Source: Granulicella sp. S190
GTDB taxonomy: Bacteria; Acidobacteriota; Terriglobia; Terriglobales; Acidobacteriaceae
DNA length: 64,000 nt
Direction: 5' to 3'
Assembly (NCBI RefSeq): GCF_009766095.1
Contig: NZ_LMUD01000023.1
Location: forward strand, 90,138 to 154,137
Positions 8,613-18,015 of this stretch are shown piece after piece (position 1 is the first letter of the stretch; every line of letters begins with the position of its first letter). The notes under the pieces are model-generated. The model made no database searches. It was not told where the DNA came from and saw nothing but the letters and a program-made list of their open reading frames with translations. Made by a program: the position numbers and the translations under genes.

Positions 8613-9275
8613 ATGAACGACTACCGCATGAGTCAGAACTATCCGATCACTCTCGAAGGCGCACGCGAGGAGACCTCCTCACTGCTCGCCAAGGTGCTTG
8701 CCATCACCTCGTTCGGCTTCTTTGTCACCGCGCTCGGTGTCGCCACTGCGCCGCCCTGGGGAACGTTCGTCGGCATGATCGTCGTTCTGGGCCTTGTCTT
8801 CGCCATCAACTTCACCCGCAAGGCCAACCCTGCTATCGCACTCGGACTCTTCCTCACCCTCACCTACTTCATGGGCTGGGAGATCGGTCCCCTCATCCAG
8901 CGCTACATCCACAACTTCGGCTCCGCGATCGTCTTCAACGCCGCCGCCACCACCGGCGCTGGCATGGCCGTCATGGGCTGCGTCGCGTATCTCTTCAACA
9001 TCAACTACCGCCGCATCGCCGGCATCGGCTTCGCCGCGCTTCTGCTGCTGATCATCGCCGGAATCGCCAGCATGTTCTTTCACTTCCTCTCGCCGGACAC
9101 CTACTCCTGGCTCACGCTGGGCATCTTCGGCCTGCTCACCGTAGGCGACTTCGCCCGCATCCGCGCCGGTGGAGACGGCCGCTCTGCCGTCTCGCTCTCC
9201 CTCTCCATCTACCTCGACGCGATCAACATCTTCCTCGCCGTCCTCCAGCTAATGGGCGGCCGTCGCAGAAACTAA
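8613..9275 (+). CDS. Bax inhibitor-1/YccA-family membrane protein
   Basis: A 220-residue integral inner-membrane protein with seven hydrophobic segments from about residue 30 to the end. The family motif region YLDAINIFLAVLQLMGGR closes the protein, and a central HNFGSAIVFNAAATTGAGMAVMG matches the BI-1 fold. Family members (YbhL, YccA, BsYetJ) act as pH-dependent calcium leak channels or FtsH modulators. The ATG at 8613 is chosen because a GGAG lies about 13 bases upstream; ATGs at 8583 and 8631 are in frame. It is followed by a strong terminator. It is monocistronic as far as can be seen. Confidence 0.9.
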   Translation: MNDYRMSQNYPITLEGAREETSSLLAKVLAITSFGFFVTALGVATAPPWGTFVGMIVVLGLVFAINFTRKANPAIALGLFLTLTYFMGWEIGPLIQRYIHNFGSAIVFNAAATTGAGMAVMGCVAYLFNINYRRIAGIGFAALLLLIIAGIASMFFHFLSPDTYSWLTLGIFGLLTVGDFARIRAGGDGRSAVSLSLSIYLDAINIFLAVLQLMGGRRRN

Positions 9276-9316
9276 CTCCGGTACCTACCAACATCAACTC
9301 ATACCCAACCCAATAG

Positions 9317-9360
9317 CCGCTCATGCGATCCAAGGCATGAGCGGGTTACTTTTGTTTCTT
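9317..9360 (+). terminator. Rho-independent terminator after Bax-inhibitor gene
   Basis: A ten-base-pair perfect stem (CCGCTCATGC pairing with GCATGAGCGG, loop of eight) is followed by a T-rich run (ACTTTTGTTTCTT). It sits 40 bases after the stop codon of the membrane protein gene and separates it from the truncated SDR. Confidence 0.85.
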
Positions 9361-9372
9361 CAAAAAAAACCA

Positions 9373-9908
9373 TAAATAACGTAGGCTGGATTGGCCGCAA
9401 ACCAGTGGTCCGCTGCGTTCAGGCTGTGCTCCCCGCCATGCGCGAACGCCGCAGCGGATGCATCATCAACATCAGCTCCGTCGCGGGACGCATTTGTAAC
9501 CCGCCACTCACCGCCTACTGCGCCTCAAAGTGGGCGCTCGAAGCCCTCAGCGAAGGCCTCACCGGCGAGATGAAGACCTTCAACGTCCGTGTCGCTCTCG
9601 TTGAGCTCGGCATCATCAACACCGCCATGGCTCGCCGTATCGAACATCCCGAAACCGAATCGCCCTACGGACAGAGCGCCCGCTTTGCAGCCTTGTTTGA
9701 AAACTCGCTAAAGACCCCCGTGCCTCCGTCGCTCGTCGCCGACAAGATTCTAGAAGTCGTCGACAGTGGAACATGGCAGCTCCGCCATCCTGTCGGCCCT
9801 GACGCTCTTCCATTCATTCAGTGGAGGACCGCTATGACCGATGAAGACTGGATCGACATGAACGCCGGAGACGACGCAAGCTTTTTCGCGAAGTTAGGGG
9901 CATCCTAG
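9373..9908 (+). pseudogene. 5'-truncated short-chain dehydrogenase/reductase
   Basis: The frame begins abruptly at the NNVGWIG motif (equivalent to NNAG of SDRs) right after the terminator of the previous gene. It then shows INISSVAG with the catalytic Ser, TAYCASKWALEAL with YxxxK, and a normal C-terminal half. The whole nucleotide-binding half (TGxxxGIG, about 85 residues) is missing and no start with a ribosome binding site is present; the first in-frame GTG is at 9405. An enzyme without this half cannot bind NAD(P), so this is a gene remnant. The remaining part is uninterrupted, which suggests a recent deletion. Confidence 0.75.
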
Positions 9909-9960
9909 TCCACCATCCACTGGCGCAACCCGGAGACTGCAGTAGTTCGATGGCTGGCGT

Positions 9961-10500
9961 CTACCGCACGCCTTTGTTCGGATCCCATACTCCCTGCAGC
10001 TTCCGGACATAAACAATCTGACCAACGTGGTAAGCATTGTGAGTTCCAACGTGCGCGATTCTCGAAGCCCATAGCGATATCTTGGCGTCATCGGCCGCCT
10101 GTACCGCGTTCTCCCAATCCGTCATCACTGCATCCAGATCCGCAACAGTCTTGGTCCAACTCTTCGCATCGAATTCATTGAACGTCTCATCGTTGTTGCC
10201 ATCGAACTTCGCTGGGGTCTCCCCCTTGAACTTCGTCAGCATCTCACGGTCCCAAAACACAAGATGATTCGCCAGTTGCCCGACAGAGTGATTTCCGCTT
10301 TTATCCGTCCAGCTCGCCTGCGCTGGGGTCAGCCCTGCCACTGCCGTATTCGCCGGAACAAACCACTCTGCTTTGTTATGCGTCGACCGAAGCTGTTCCA
10401 GTAGGACAGCTTTCAAAGTCATCGGCTTCTCCTCTTGCGCCTTGATGAAACCACACGAGAAGACCCCAAACATCAGTAGCCCAAACAGCATTCGTCTCAT
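9961..10500 (-). CDS. Secreted DinB-like protein
   Basis: A 179-residue protein with a Sec signal peptide (MRRMLFGLLMFGVFSCGFIKAQ) and a DinB/YfiT four-helix bundle. The likely metal ligands are the His in LANHLVFWDREML and the late HNAYHVGQIVYVRKL motif (HxxxH). DinB-superfamily members are metal-dependent transferases (bacillithiol, mycothiol) or unknown; exported ones are common in Acidobacteria. The start has AGGAG seven bases upstream. It is followed 171 bases further up by a second DinB-like gene of the same direction, so both may derive from duplication. Confidence 0.82.
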   Translation of the reverse strand: MRRMLFGLLMFGVFSCGFIKAQEEKPMTLKAVLLEQLRSTHNKAEWFVPANTAVAGLTPAQASWTDKSGNHSVGQLANHLVFWDREMLTKFKGETPAKFDGNNDETFNEFDAKSWTKTVADLDAVMTDWENAVQAADDAKISLWASRIAHVGTHNAYHVGQIVYVRKLQGVWDPNKGVR

Positions 10501-10671
10501 GGAAATCTCCTGTAACTAGATTTTGCGCATGAATCAACTGCAGGCCCAATCGACCAAATCATCCCACAGCGCGACGGCAAGCTTCGTAGAACACGCCTTT
10601 GGTGGTTCGGCCGTTTAATGCATCATGGCAACGCAGTTGCTGACTGATCCTGGCAAAAAGCATTCGAATAA

Positions 10672-11220
10672 CTACTTCTCGCTGGTGGGCGGAATCAGTC
10701 CCTTCAATCTCATGTAGAGGGCCAGCGTCGCATACTGTTCGTTGTCGTGAGATACGGTTCCCCACAAAATCCCAACGCGTGATCGCTTTGCATTGAAAAC
10801 GTCGAACAAATCCCCGAGGTTTGTGTCGGTAGCAGAAGCAAAGGCCTTATCGCATTCGGCAAACGAGCCTTTCAGCGCATCGATGATTGCAGCCTTGTCA
10901 GCTGTCTCGGCAGGTACCTTCGGCAAGTCATTCGCTGTAGTTCGATTCACGGCACCGCAGGTTCGCAGTTGCGCCTCGGTAACATGATTGACGACTCGCG
11001 CAAAGGTTCTTACCTCCGGCGTAGGCCTGAAGGAATAGTCCTCCGCCGGTGTCTTGTCCGCAGCCTTGAGGATATTTCCTTTAAGGGTTGTATAGCTTCG
11101 TTGTGCCTCGGCTGCTGGTCCGGTTGGTCCGGCTGGAGCACTGGGGGGTGCCTGACCGATCATCACTTTTGCAGCCATAAGTGCTGCAATGGCACAGATC
11201 ACATTTATCTTTCGCATCAT
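10672..11220 (-). CDS. Secreted DinB-like protein, second copy
   Basis: A 182-residue protein with a signal peptide (hydrophobic stretch CAIAALMAAKVMIGQA) followed by a DinB helical bundle. The His in RVVNHVTEAQ matches the first metal ligand, and HDNEQYATLALYMRLKG matches the C-terminal HxxxY motif. The family function is a thiol-linked metal-dependent transferase fold; the real substrate is unknown. Two adjacent ATGs are possible starts, with GAGAGG three or six bases ahead. A 171-base gap separates it from the DinB gene at 9961-10500. Confidence 0.82.
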   Translation of the reverse strand: MMRKINVICAIAALMAAKVMIGQAPPSAPAGPTGPAAEAQRSYTTLKGNILKAADKTPAEDYSFRPTPEVRTFARVVNHVTEAQLRTCGAVNRTTANDLPKVPAETADKAAIIDALKGSFAECDKAFASATDTNLGDLFDVFNAKRSRVGILWGTVSHDNEQYATLALYMRLKGLIPPTSEK

Positions 11221-11274
11221 CTACCTCTCGACTTCAGATTATCCTTACGCGTAATGCGTTCCTACAACTTTTTG

Positions 11275-12288
11275 TTAATGCTTTGTCATCTTTGAATCTG
11301 GAGGCTCCGAAGACCAATAGTTGCTCCGCGCTGAGACCAACATCTCCGGATGGTGAGCAAGTTGCACCTTGATGGTATGCAGCCCCGGATCCACCGACGT
11401 AGGAGAGAAGCTCAGAATGTAGCTATTTCGAAGATGATTCTTCAGCGTACCAAGATTTCGTTCCAACTCTGCCTGATTATCGAAACTGCTCCACTCCCCA
11501 CCGGACAAAGTTGCTACCTCAGCCGAAGTGTTTTTCTTTATCGCTCCAAGGATAAGACGCAGGGGCTCGCTTAGATTGAAGTAAGCTTGGTAATTCCCTT
11601 CTCCAACGTGAAGTGGTGGATTCAAGTGGGCAGGATCCTTGAACGCCTGTCTGGCAGCTGTCTTCTCTGCCGAAAACGTTACGCTGTAAATTACGGTATT
11701 GGTCTCGCCAAGTTCTTGTACAACGTCTTTTAGAGAGGTTTTGCTCCCCTCGTCATGTTCCTGACTGATCAGTAAAATCGCTCGTTGATTACTTGAAGAA
11801 CGATTCTTCAGCAGATCGAGTCCATAGGCAAGACTGTCGAAGATCGCAGCGCCGCGATCGCCCTCGTCAGGATGGTCAACCGCGTCGCTCCACTGAGCGA
11901 CATCAGAGGTAAACGGAGACGCCGCCTCTGGGCGACTGTCGAAGTTTACGATCGACACTTCGTTCGAGGCGTCACCAAGCAGGGAAGCGAGCATTTTATC
12001 AAGATTGGCATAGCTCGGAAACTGACCACGCGCATCGCCTCCCGTCTGCATCAGTACGACCAGCGACAGAGGCCGTCGGCTCTCCTCCTCTAACGTGATC
12101 TTCTGCTGCACTCCATTGTCGGTCAGGACGAAATCCTCACCCGTCAGCGAGAAGACGAGTTCTTTCTCCTGTGTCTGCACCAGCGTGGGAACGACAACTA
12201 GAGTTGTCGTTGTATGCAGGGTAGTCTGAGCCAAAGCCACTCCACTCAACACAGCGAGAAGACCGAATTGGGCTACGAGGAATCGCAT
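11275..12288 (-). CDS. Secreted VWA-domain protein, acidobacterial type
   Basis: The annotated start is the ATG at 12288, which begins a clear signal peptide (MRFLVAQFGLLAVLSGVALAQ); the open frame extends 44 codons further but would overlap the ychF leader. The mature protein starts with a short beta domain (VVVPTLVQTQEKELVFSLTGEDFVLTDNGVQQ) typical of VWFA-related proteins of Acidobacteria, followed by a von Willebrand A domain. The usual MIDAS DxSxS is replaced by LMQTGGDARGQ, so metal binding is doubtful. The function is unknown; such proteins are probably cell-surface or periplasmic. A paralogue lies at 52106-53194. Confidence 0.85.
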   Translation of the reverse strand: MRFLVAQFGLLAVLSGVALAQTTLHTTTTLVVVPTLVQTQEKELVFSLTGEDFVLTDNGVQQKITLEEESRRPLSLVVLMQTGGDARGQFPSYANLDKMLASLLGDASNEVSIVNFDSRPEAASPFTSDVAQWSDAVDHPDEGDRGAAIFDSLAYGLDLLKNRSSSNQRAILLISQEHDEGSKTSLKDVVQELGETNTVIYSVTFSAEKTAARQAFKDPAHLNPPLHVGEGNYQAYFNLSEPLRLILGAIKKNTSAEVATLSGGEWSSFDNQAELERNLGTLKNHLRNSYILSFSPTSVDPGLHTIKVQLAHHPEMLVSARSNYWSSEPPDSKMTKH

Positions 12289-12413
12289 TGCGCCTAGATT
12301 AGACGGGCAAAGGCTAGCGCGGCACGGAAGACAGTGCAAAAAGGTATCCTGTATAGGACACCCACGGCGCCAAAAGCCTCGTACCCAAGCTCTGTAACAA
12401 GGAAAATCGCATA

Positions 12414-13511
12414 ATGCCATTGAACTGCGGAATCGTTGGACTACCCAACGTCGGAAAGTCTACTATCTTCAACGCTCTCACTTCGGCGAAAGCGCAAGCC
12501 GCCAACTATCCCTTCTGTACGATCGACCCCAATACCGGTGTCGTTACCGTACCGGATGAACGACTAGCCAAGATCTCCGAGCTCATCAAGCCCAAGTCGC
12601 TTGTTCCCACAACGATGGAGTTTATCGACATTGCCGGTCTTGTCGAAGGCGCCTCTAAAGGAGAAGGTCTGGGGAATCAGTTTCTCGGCCACATCCGTGC
12701 CACCGATGCTATCTGCCACGTCGTTCGCTGCTTTGACGACCCCGAAGTGATCCACGTCGCCGGAGGTGTCAACCCGCTCCATGATATCGACATCATCAAC
12801 ACTGAGCTTCTACTCGCGGACCTGGACACTGTCGAAAAACGTAATACCAAGGTTGAGCGTGCTGCCAAGGCGTCGAGTGATGGCAAGGTCAAGGCCGAAC
12901 ATGCCATGCTGCAGAAGTTGCTTACAGTGCTAAACGCTGGAAAGCCGGCGCGTACTGCCGAACTTACCGACGAAGAAAGGATTCTCTCCAGAGATCTTTT
13001 CCTAATCACAGCCAAGCCCCAACTCTATGTAGCGAATGTGGACGAGGCTGGGCTTATCGAAGGCAACGCTTACACGGCCGCGGTAGAAAAGCGCGCCGCA
13101 GAGGAGGGCAGCCAAGTAGTCCGCATCAGCGGTGCCCTTGAGTCAGAAATCGCACAATTAGAGCCTGCCGAGCGCGATGAATTTCTCAAGGATATGGGCC
13201 TCTCCGAGCCTGGACTCAACCGCCTTATCCATTCGGCCTACCGGTTGCTCGATCTCATAACCTACTTCACGGCAGGGGTACAGGAGGTCCGCGCCTGGAC
13301 GATCCGACGTGGTACGAAGGCTCCCGGCGCCGCAGGAGTTATTCACTCAGACTTCGAAAAAGGTTTTATCAAAGCCGATTGCTACGCCTCTGATGATCTC
13401 TTCAAATACGGTAGTGAGCAGTCCGTAAAAGAAAAGGGGCTCCTACGATCTGAAGGTAAAGAATACGTAGTTAAAGACGGCGATATTCTCTTCTTCAAGT
13501 TCAACGTTTAG
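12414..13511 (+). CDS. ychF: Ribosome-binding ATPase YchF (Obg family)
   Basis: A cytoplasmic P-loop NTPase of 365 residues that associates with ribosomes and modulates translation and oxidative stress responses. Visible motifs: [12 protein letters not shown] (P-loop), [19 protein letters not shown] (G3), and YVANVDE in place of NKxD, the change that gives YchF its ATP preference. The TGS domain is at the C-terminus ([31 protein letters not shown]). The start ATG has AAGGAAAA upstream. A terminator follows 12 bases after the stop. Confidence 0.96.
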   Translation: MPLNCGIVGLPNVGKSTIFNALTSAKAQAANYPFCTIDPNTGVVTVPDERLAKISELIKPKSLVPTTMEFIDIAGLVEGASKGEGLGNQFLGHIRATDAICHVVRCFDDPEVIHVAGGVNPLHDIDIINTELLLADLDTVEKRNTKVERAAKASSDGKVKAEHAMLQKLLTVLNAGKPARTAELTDEERILSRDLFLITAKPQLYVANVDEAGLIEGNAYTAAVEKRAAEEGSQVVRISGALESEIAQLEPAERDEFLKDMGLSEPGLNRLIHSAYRLLDLITYFTAGVQEVRAWTIRRGTKAPGAAGVIHSDFEKGFIKADCYASDDLFKYGSEQSVKEKGLLRSEGKEYVVKDGDILFFKFNV

Positions 13512-13523
13512 ATAGCGCACAGC

Positions 13524-13557
13524 AAAAAGACGGCTCCGGGAAGGAGTCGTCTTTTTT
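13524..13557 (+). terminator. Terminator after ychF
   Basis: The hairpin AAGACGGCTCC / GGAGTCGTCTT with a short GGGAA loop is followed by TTTTTT. It is symmetrical enough (A-run before, T-run after) to also serve the convergent gene at 13577-13819. Confidence 0.85.
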
Positions 13558-13576
13558 GCTACGCTCATTTGACGAA

Positions 13577-13819
13577 CTACTCCTTCGTCTTCAGCGCCCC
13601 ATCATTTTGCTGAATGAAGGCTTCAATCTCGGGAGCCATCTCAAGAATCTTTCTCCATTGCTCTTTGTACAGCGTTACTGGGAATCGACCCATGCCGTAA
13701 ATGGATAGCCCACCTTTTTCACTTACCTTCAGGCTTACCCCGCGCACGCCTTTGCTCTTAAGTTTGTCATTCTCCGCACGTAGCCGTTCAATCTCGGCTT
13801 TCAACTCTTCATCAGACAT
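13577..13819 (-). CDS. Small conserved-looking protein with N-terminal coiled coil
   Basis: An 80-residue protein. Residues 1-24 form a charged heptad-like helix (EELKAEIERLRAENDKLK), followed by a small beta-rich part (VSLKVSEKGGLSIYGMGRFPVTLYKEQW) and a helix. There is no signal peptide. AGGAG lies nine bases before the ATG. The Gly-Arg-Phe-Pro-Val-Thr-Leu stretch looks like a small conserved domain found in short bacterial proteins of unknown role, but I cannot name the family. It lies convergent to ychF and shares its terminator. Confidence 0.72.
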   Translation of the reverse strand: MSDEELKAEIERLRAENDKLKSKGVRGVSLKVSEKGGLSIYGMGRFPVTLYKEQWRKILEMAPEIEAFIQQNDGALKTKE

Positions 13820-13916
13820 AGGTGATTCACTCCTTCAGTGAAAGAGTACGACATTGTCTCAGATCTGTGCATAAGAGACGTGTCGATTACTGCGTTGCTT
13901 TCCTATTGTCAGCCAG

Positions 13917-15449
13917 CTACTTCGGACTCACCGAACCTCGGCTTGCACCACCCGGACTGCCTGAGGCACTGTTCATCGTCACTCCAGTACCTGTCGGCTG
14001 AGAAGAGCCTGCGCCACGGTAGGACTGGCTCGTTGAACTCCCTGCAAATGCGGCCGATCGTGACGCAGCAGAAAAAGATTCGTTCGGAGATCCCTGCCGC
14101 AAAATGACTGCCCCCCTGTTTATTTCATTGGCAGTTGAACTCATTCGATTGCCAACAGGTTCGCTGTAGACCTGCATACTTGCTGAACCGTGTTGTTCCA
14201 CATGGCTGGAAATCTTATTCAAATTGCCCAAAGATCCTCTGGGAACGCCAAGCCCTGCGGAGCCTCTTTGAAAGACAAAGCTGCCTTCCTTGTTTTGTCC
14301 AGAGAACACCATCGGATTCTGGTTCGCAAGCATTAGCGATGATTTGGCAGCTCCTTCAACGGGTGCCTGTGGAGGGAACGCTTGACGCAGCGGCGAATGA
14401 ACTTGAGTTCCGGTCGGCGAGACTCCGCCTGCTGCCGTATTGTTCAAACCAGACCAGTTGCTGCCTGGCTGCCATCCCCAGCCGTAGGTCGGATAGTACG
14501 TCCAGGTGCCGGAGTGATACGGCAGCCATCCCCACGGATACGGCGAAACCCAGGAATAGCCGGCTCCCGGATATAAGGCCCACAAACCATTAGAGTAGGG
14601 GCTCCAGCCTGAACTGATGAGATAAGGCTGCCAGATCTGCCCGTATCCGCCAGCGTTAATGAAGTTTCCGTAGTAGTTGAGATCGCTCAGGCCATAAGCA
14701 TTTCCGGAACCGGCGAAGGCATTCGCTTTCGAATAGCGAGCGTGATACTCATTCGAGTCTTTGTCCCACGCATCATATGACTCCGCCGCAACTTTCTTGT
14801 CGACGGTGACTTGCTCTTTATCCAGCGTCAGCGACTCTTTTTTTCCCAGTAGCGTCGTCTCTCCTGCGCGTTGCACTTCAACATTTCCACTGAATACCGA
14901 GATCACGATCTTTGCCCCCTCGACCTGCATGCGAAGATGCGTCGAGGGCGTCACCTTCATCTTTGTCCCTCCGGCGATCAAGAGGAACTCGTTTCCTTTC
15001 GTGCTCTCCAAGCTCACGTAGACTGTGCCATGCAAGACGTTCATCGTCGAAGCCTTCGCCCCTGAACTTCTCAAAGCAAGCAGCGAAAAATCTACCTGGG
15101 AGTTCGGAGTTAGGCGAAGAGTGCTGTTATCTTCGAACTCCACTTCAGCATATCCATCGGAGGTCTGTAGCTTTTCTCCTTCAACAATAGGCATGTTCTG
15201 CATCGTCTGCTCAAATCCGTGACCTGTCTTCCGATCCAAAGCAAGCGAGCCCTTCACATCACTTAGCCTCACAATGCGCACATGGGAATCATCCGGCTGC
15301 GCGCCGTTGCTTTCCGCTGAAGACGTGTCAGCCAGTAAAGGCCCATTGGCGACTGTCGTCTGCGCTGTCGCCCATTCTCCGAACGACGCTGGCCCAGCCA
15401 GCATTCCCAGCACTAATCCCATGACCATCGCTTCTGAAGCTGTCTTCAT
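13917..15449 (-). CDS. Exported FecR-domain protein with Trp/Tyr/Pro-rich repeats
   Basis: The ATG at 15449 has GGAGG upstream and begins a signal peptide (MKTASEAMVMGLVLGMLAGPASF); the frame further out is not coding. Residues ~50-190 form a FecR-like beta domain (VEGEKLQTSDGYAEVEFEDNSTLRLTPNS pattern, typical of iron-dicitrate sensor FecR folds). A segment of DUF6600 character follows, with repeated Trp-Pro/Tyr motifs (IWQPYLISSGWSPY, SPYPWGWLPYHSGTW, YGWGWQPG). The C-terminal 180 residues are Ser/Gly/Asn-rich and disordered. There is no transmembrane anti-sigma segment, so it is probably an envelope protein rather than a regulator. Confidence 0.85.
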   Translation of the reverse strand: MKTASEAMVMGLVLGMLAGPASFGEWATAQTTVANGPLLADTSSAESNGAQPDDSHVRIVRLSDVKGSLALDRKTGHGFEQTMQNMPIVEGEKLQTSDGYAEVEFEDNSTLRLTPNSQVDFSLLALRSSGAKASTMNVLHGTVYVSLESTKGNEFLLIAGGTKMKVTPSTHLRMQVEGAKIVISVFSGNVEVQRAGETTLLGKKESLTLDKEQVTVDKKVAAESYDAWDKDSNEYHARYSKANAFAGSGNAYGLSDLNYYGNFINAGGYGQIWQPYLISSGWSPYSNGLWALYPGAGYSWVSPYPWGWLPYHSGTWTYYPTYGWGWQPGSNWSGLNNTAAGGVSPTGTQVHSPLRQAFPPQAPVEGAAKSSLMLANQNPMVFSGQNKEGSFVFQRGSAGLGVPRGSLGNLNKISSHVEQHGSASMQVYSEPVGNRMSSTANEINRGAVILRQGSPNESFSAASRSAAFAGSSTSQSYRGAGSSQPTGTGVTMNSASGSPGGASRGSVSPK

Positions 15450-15787
15450 CTCCGCCTCCTGAAGGGTTCGAAGCCTTCTAAAACCTCTCAGACGGGCAAA
15501 GTATACGCTTGGCATCACTCCGTGGATATCTTTAGTTTTCTGTGGCGTCCAGAAGTTTGCATACCAGGCGCACATAGAAGACTCGCAGCTGAGAGATGAA
15601 GACGTGAGCCTCGTAGTCGCCAGATCTTCTGGAGAATGAGCCACGAAACCCATCCAATCCGCCTCGCAACTTCGTCATTTTTACATCACGGTCGACAAGT
15701 GCCTAATGCATAACCCGCACTGGTCTGACACACCCTACCGGTCAGGTCTCTTTGGTTCGAGGGCGCCGGTCTTTATACTTGAGGAAT
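15450..15787. other. Divergent intergenic region between FecR-type gene and tyrS
   Basis: This holds the leaders of two divergent genes. The open minus frame continues to 15653 but has no start or motif to support it. I looked for a T-box (tyrosine-responsive leader) before tyrS and saw no convincing stem-loop or terminator. Nothing else was recognised. Confidence 0.4.
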
Positions 15788-17050
15788 ATGCCTACGTTTG
15801 CCTCGCTTGAAGACCAGCTTGATTTGATCACAAAAGGTGCCGCGGAGATTGTTCCACTGGAGGCGCTGAAAGAGCGCATTACGAAGTCGATTGCGTCGGG
15901 CGTGCCGATGCGAATTAAGGCAGGGTTCGACCCTACCGCTCCTGATCTGCACCTCGGGCATACGGTCTTGTTGCGAAAGCTTAAGCACTTTCAGGATCTA
16001 GGGCATACGGTGATCTTTCTGATCGGTGATTCGACTGCATTGATAGGCGATCCGACAGGACGCAATGTCACACGTAAGCCGCTGACGCCAGAGCAGATTG
16101 CGGTCAATGCCGAGACGTACAAAGAGCAGGTTTTTAAGATTCTGGACCGTGAGATGACCGAGGTCCGGTACAACTCCGAGTGGTTGGACAAACTTGGCTA
16201 CTACGACATGGTGAAGCTAATGGCTCAGTTCACCGTGTCGCAGATGCTGGAGCGCGAAGACTTTCATAAACGATTCAATGAAGAGCAGCCGATTGCCTTG
16301 CACGAACTGATCTATCCGATTGCGCAGGGGTATGACTCTGTAGCGCTGAAGTCCGATGTAGAGCTGGGTGGTACCGACCAGAAGTTCAATCTGATGCGTG
16401 GGCGCGACCTGCAAAAGCACTATGGGCAGCCGCAACAAATTGTATTAATGATGCCAATCATTGAGGGCTTGGATGGTGTGCAAAAGATGTCGAAGTCGCT
16501 GGGCAACGCGATTGGAGTGCATGAGCCTGCGGCGGAGATGTATGGAAAGTTGATGTCGATTTCGGATGAACTCATGTGGCGCTATTGGACGCTTCTGACA
16601 GATCTGCGGGGCTCGGAGATTGCGCAGATGCAGACGGATGTTGTGGCTGGTGTGTTGCACCCGATGCAGGCGAAGAAAAATCTTGCCTGGACGATTACAC
16701 GTGGATTCCATTCGAAGGAAGAGGCCGATGCAGCAGCCGATAGCTGGGCGAAGACGTTTCAGCAGCGCGGCGTCAGCGAGGACGTTCCGGTAATACAAAT
16801 CTCATTAAGCGCTGATGGACTCGCTGCGGCGCTGGATCTACAAACCGGTTCATCAGTTCGGATGCCGAAGCTGCTGCAGCTCGCGGGGCTTGCTGGTTCT
16901 ACAGGAGAAGCGACACGCAAGATTGCGGAGAATGCGGTGAGTGTGGATGGGCAGAAGTTCAAGGATAAAGTACTTGAGGGCGTGAAGGTAGGAGATTTCC
17001 ACGCGCTGCGATTGGGAAAGAAGAGCATGAGGGTGGAGTGGATTAACTAG
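15788..17050 (+). CDS. tyrS: Tyrosine--tRNA ligase
   Basis: A class I aminoacyl-tRNA synthetase of 420 residues from the ATG at 15788 (GAGG just upstream); a longer frame from 15752 adds twelve unsupported residues. It shows [15 protein letters not shown] (HIGH-type motif), KMSKSLGN (KMSKS) and a C-terminal S4-like RNA-binding domain ([35 protein letters not shown]). The arrangement corresponds to the TyrRZ-like class with a single S4 domain. It attaches tyrosine to tRNA-Tyr in the cytoplasm. No operon partners are visible. Confidence 0.95.
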   Translation: MPTFASLEDQLDLITKGAAEIVPLEALKERITKSIASGVPMRIKAGFDPTAPDLHLGHTVLLRKLKHFQDLGHTVIFLIGDSTALIGDPTGRNVTRKPLTPEQIAVNAETYKEQVFKILDREMTEVRYNSEWLDKLGYYDMVKLMAQFTVSQMLEREDFHKRFNEEQPIALHELIYPIAQGYDSVALKSDVELGGTDQKFNLMRGRDLQKHYGQPQQIVLMMPIIEGLDGVQKMSKSLGNAIGVHEPAAEMYGKLMSISDELMWRYWTLLTDLRGSEIAQMQTDVVAGVLHPMQAKKNLAWTITRGFHSKEEADAAADSWAKTFQQRGVSEDVPVIQISLSADGLAAALDLQTGSSVRMPKLLQLAGLAGSTGEATRKIAENAVSVDGQKFKDKVLEGVKVGDFHALRLGKKSMRVEWIN

Positions 17051-17155
17051 AAATCTAGATACGGAATCGTCTAACGCTTAGATCTCTGCGTTCTCTGATA
17101 GAGTCGGGAAACGCAAACCTTACTGAAGAATCTGCATCTTAGAGGATGTGGTTCT

Positions 17156-17977
17156 ATGAAGAATTCGAAGTCCTTTTTGTGGTCAATCGTCGTGCTCGGA
17201 CGGTTGTTCGCTGGATCGCTACAGATGCATGCGCAAGCTTCGCCGGTGCCAAGGGAGATCGTTCGAACAGCGATGCAGACAGAGCTGTCGGCAGACCTGA
17301 ACGATCACTCACGCTGGAGGTATCGCGATGCGCAGAAGGATGGTTCTGATACAGTTTCGATTGTCGTAGAGACCGATCATGGAGCCGTGAAGCGTCTGGT
17401 CACCCGGAACGGAAAGCCGCTCAGCGACTCAGAAGCGAGCACCGAGGATGCAAAGGTGCAGAGTTTTGTCCACGATCCGAGTCAACTCGCAAAGCAAAAA
17501 AGAGATGGAGTCCAGGATGGAAAGAACGCAGAAGAGTTACTGCGAATGCTTCCGGATGCCTTCGACTGGAAACTCCAGAGCGAGGATGTAAAAAATCTGA
17601 CGCTTCACTTTGAGCCGAATCCCAAGTTCAGTCCTCCGGATATGCAGGGGCGGGTACTTGGTCAGATGGCGGGTGAGCTGGTTGTTGATAAAGGGCAAAA
17701 CCGCATCGTTACCATTAGCGGAAAATTGACGGAAGATGTGACCATCGGCTGGGGACTTCTCGGTAGACTCCGCCAGGGCGGGACATTCCGGGTTGAACGT
17801 AGAGAAGTGGCTCCTGGCCTGTGGCAGATCACTGAAACTCATGTACATATCGAGGGGAAAGCCCTGTTCTTTAAGAACATTGGGCAACAACAAGACGAAG
17901 TACAAACTGACTTCGTCGAGGTACCGCACGGCACGACTCTGGAACAGGCGGCGGAGATGTCGAAGACGATGAAGTAG
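17156..17977 (+). CDS. Secreted protein of unknown function
   Basis: A 273-residue protein with a signal peptide (hydrophobic stretch FLWSIVVLGRLFAGSLQMHA, cleavage near AQA). The mature part is a beta-rich sequence with several amphipathic strands (RYRDAQKDGSDTVSIVVETD, VLGQMAGELVVDKGQNRIVTI, GTFRVERREVAPGLWQITETHV) that resembles lipoprotein-carrier or outer-membrane-associated folds, but no family can be assigned. GAGG lies about ten bases before the start. It ends 38 bases before rnr in the same direction; cotranscription is possible. It acts in the periplasm or outside. Confidence 0.72.
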   Translation: MKNSKSFLWSIVVLGRLFAGSLQMHAQASPVPREIVRTAMQTELSADLNDHSRWRYRDAQKDGSDTVSIVVETDHGAVKRLVTRNGKPLSDSEASTEDAKVQSFVHDPSQLAKQKRDGVQDGKNAEELLRMLPDAFDWKLQSEDVKNLTLHFEPNPKFSPPDMQGRVLGQMAGELVVDKGQNRIVTISGKLTEDVTIGWGLLGRLRQGGTFRVERREVAPGLWQITETHVHIEGKALFFKNIGQQQDEVQTDFVEVPHGTTLEQAAEMSKTMK

Positions 17978-18015
17978 TAAAGAACAAATGATTACTCGCT
18001 GTATGCTCGGAGACG

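Noticed and set aside
15450..15787. T-box leader before tyrS
   Set aside because: No convincing specifier stem or terminator/antiterminator pair could be seen.
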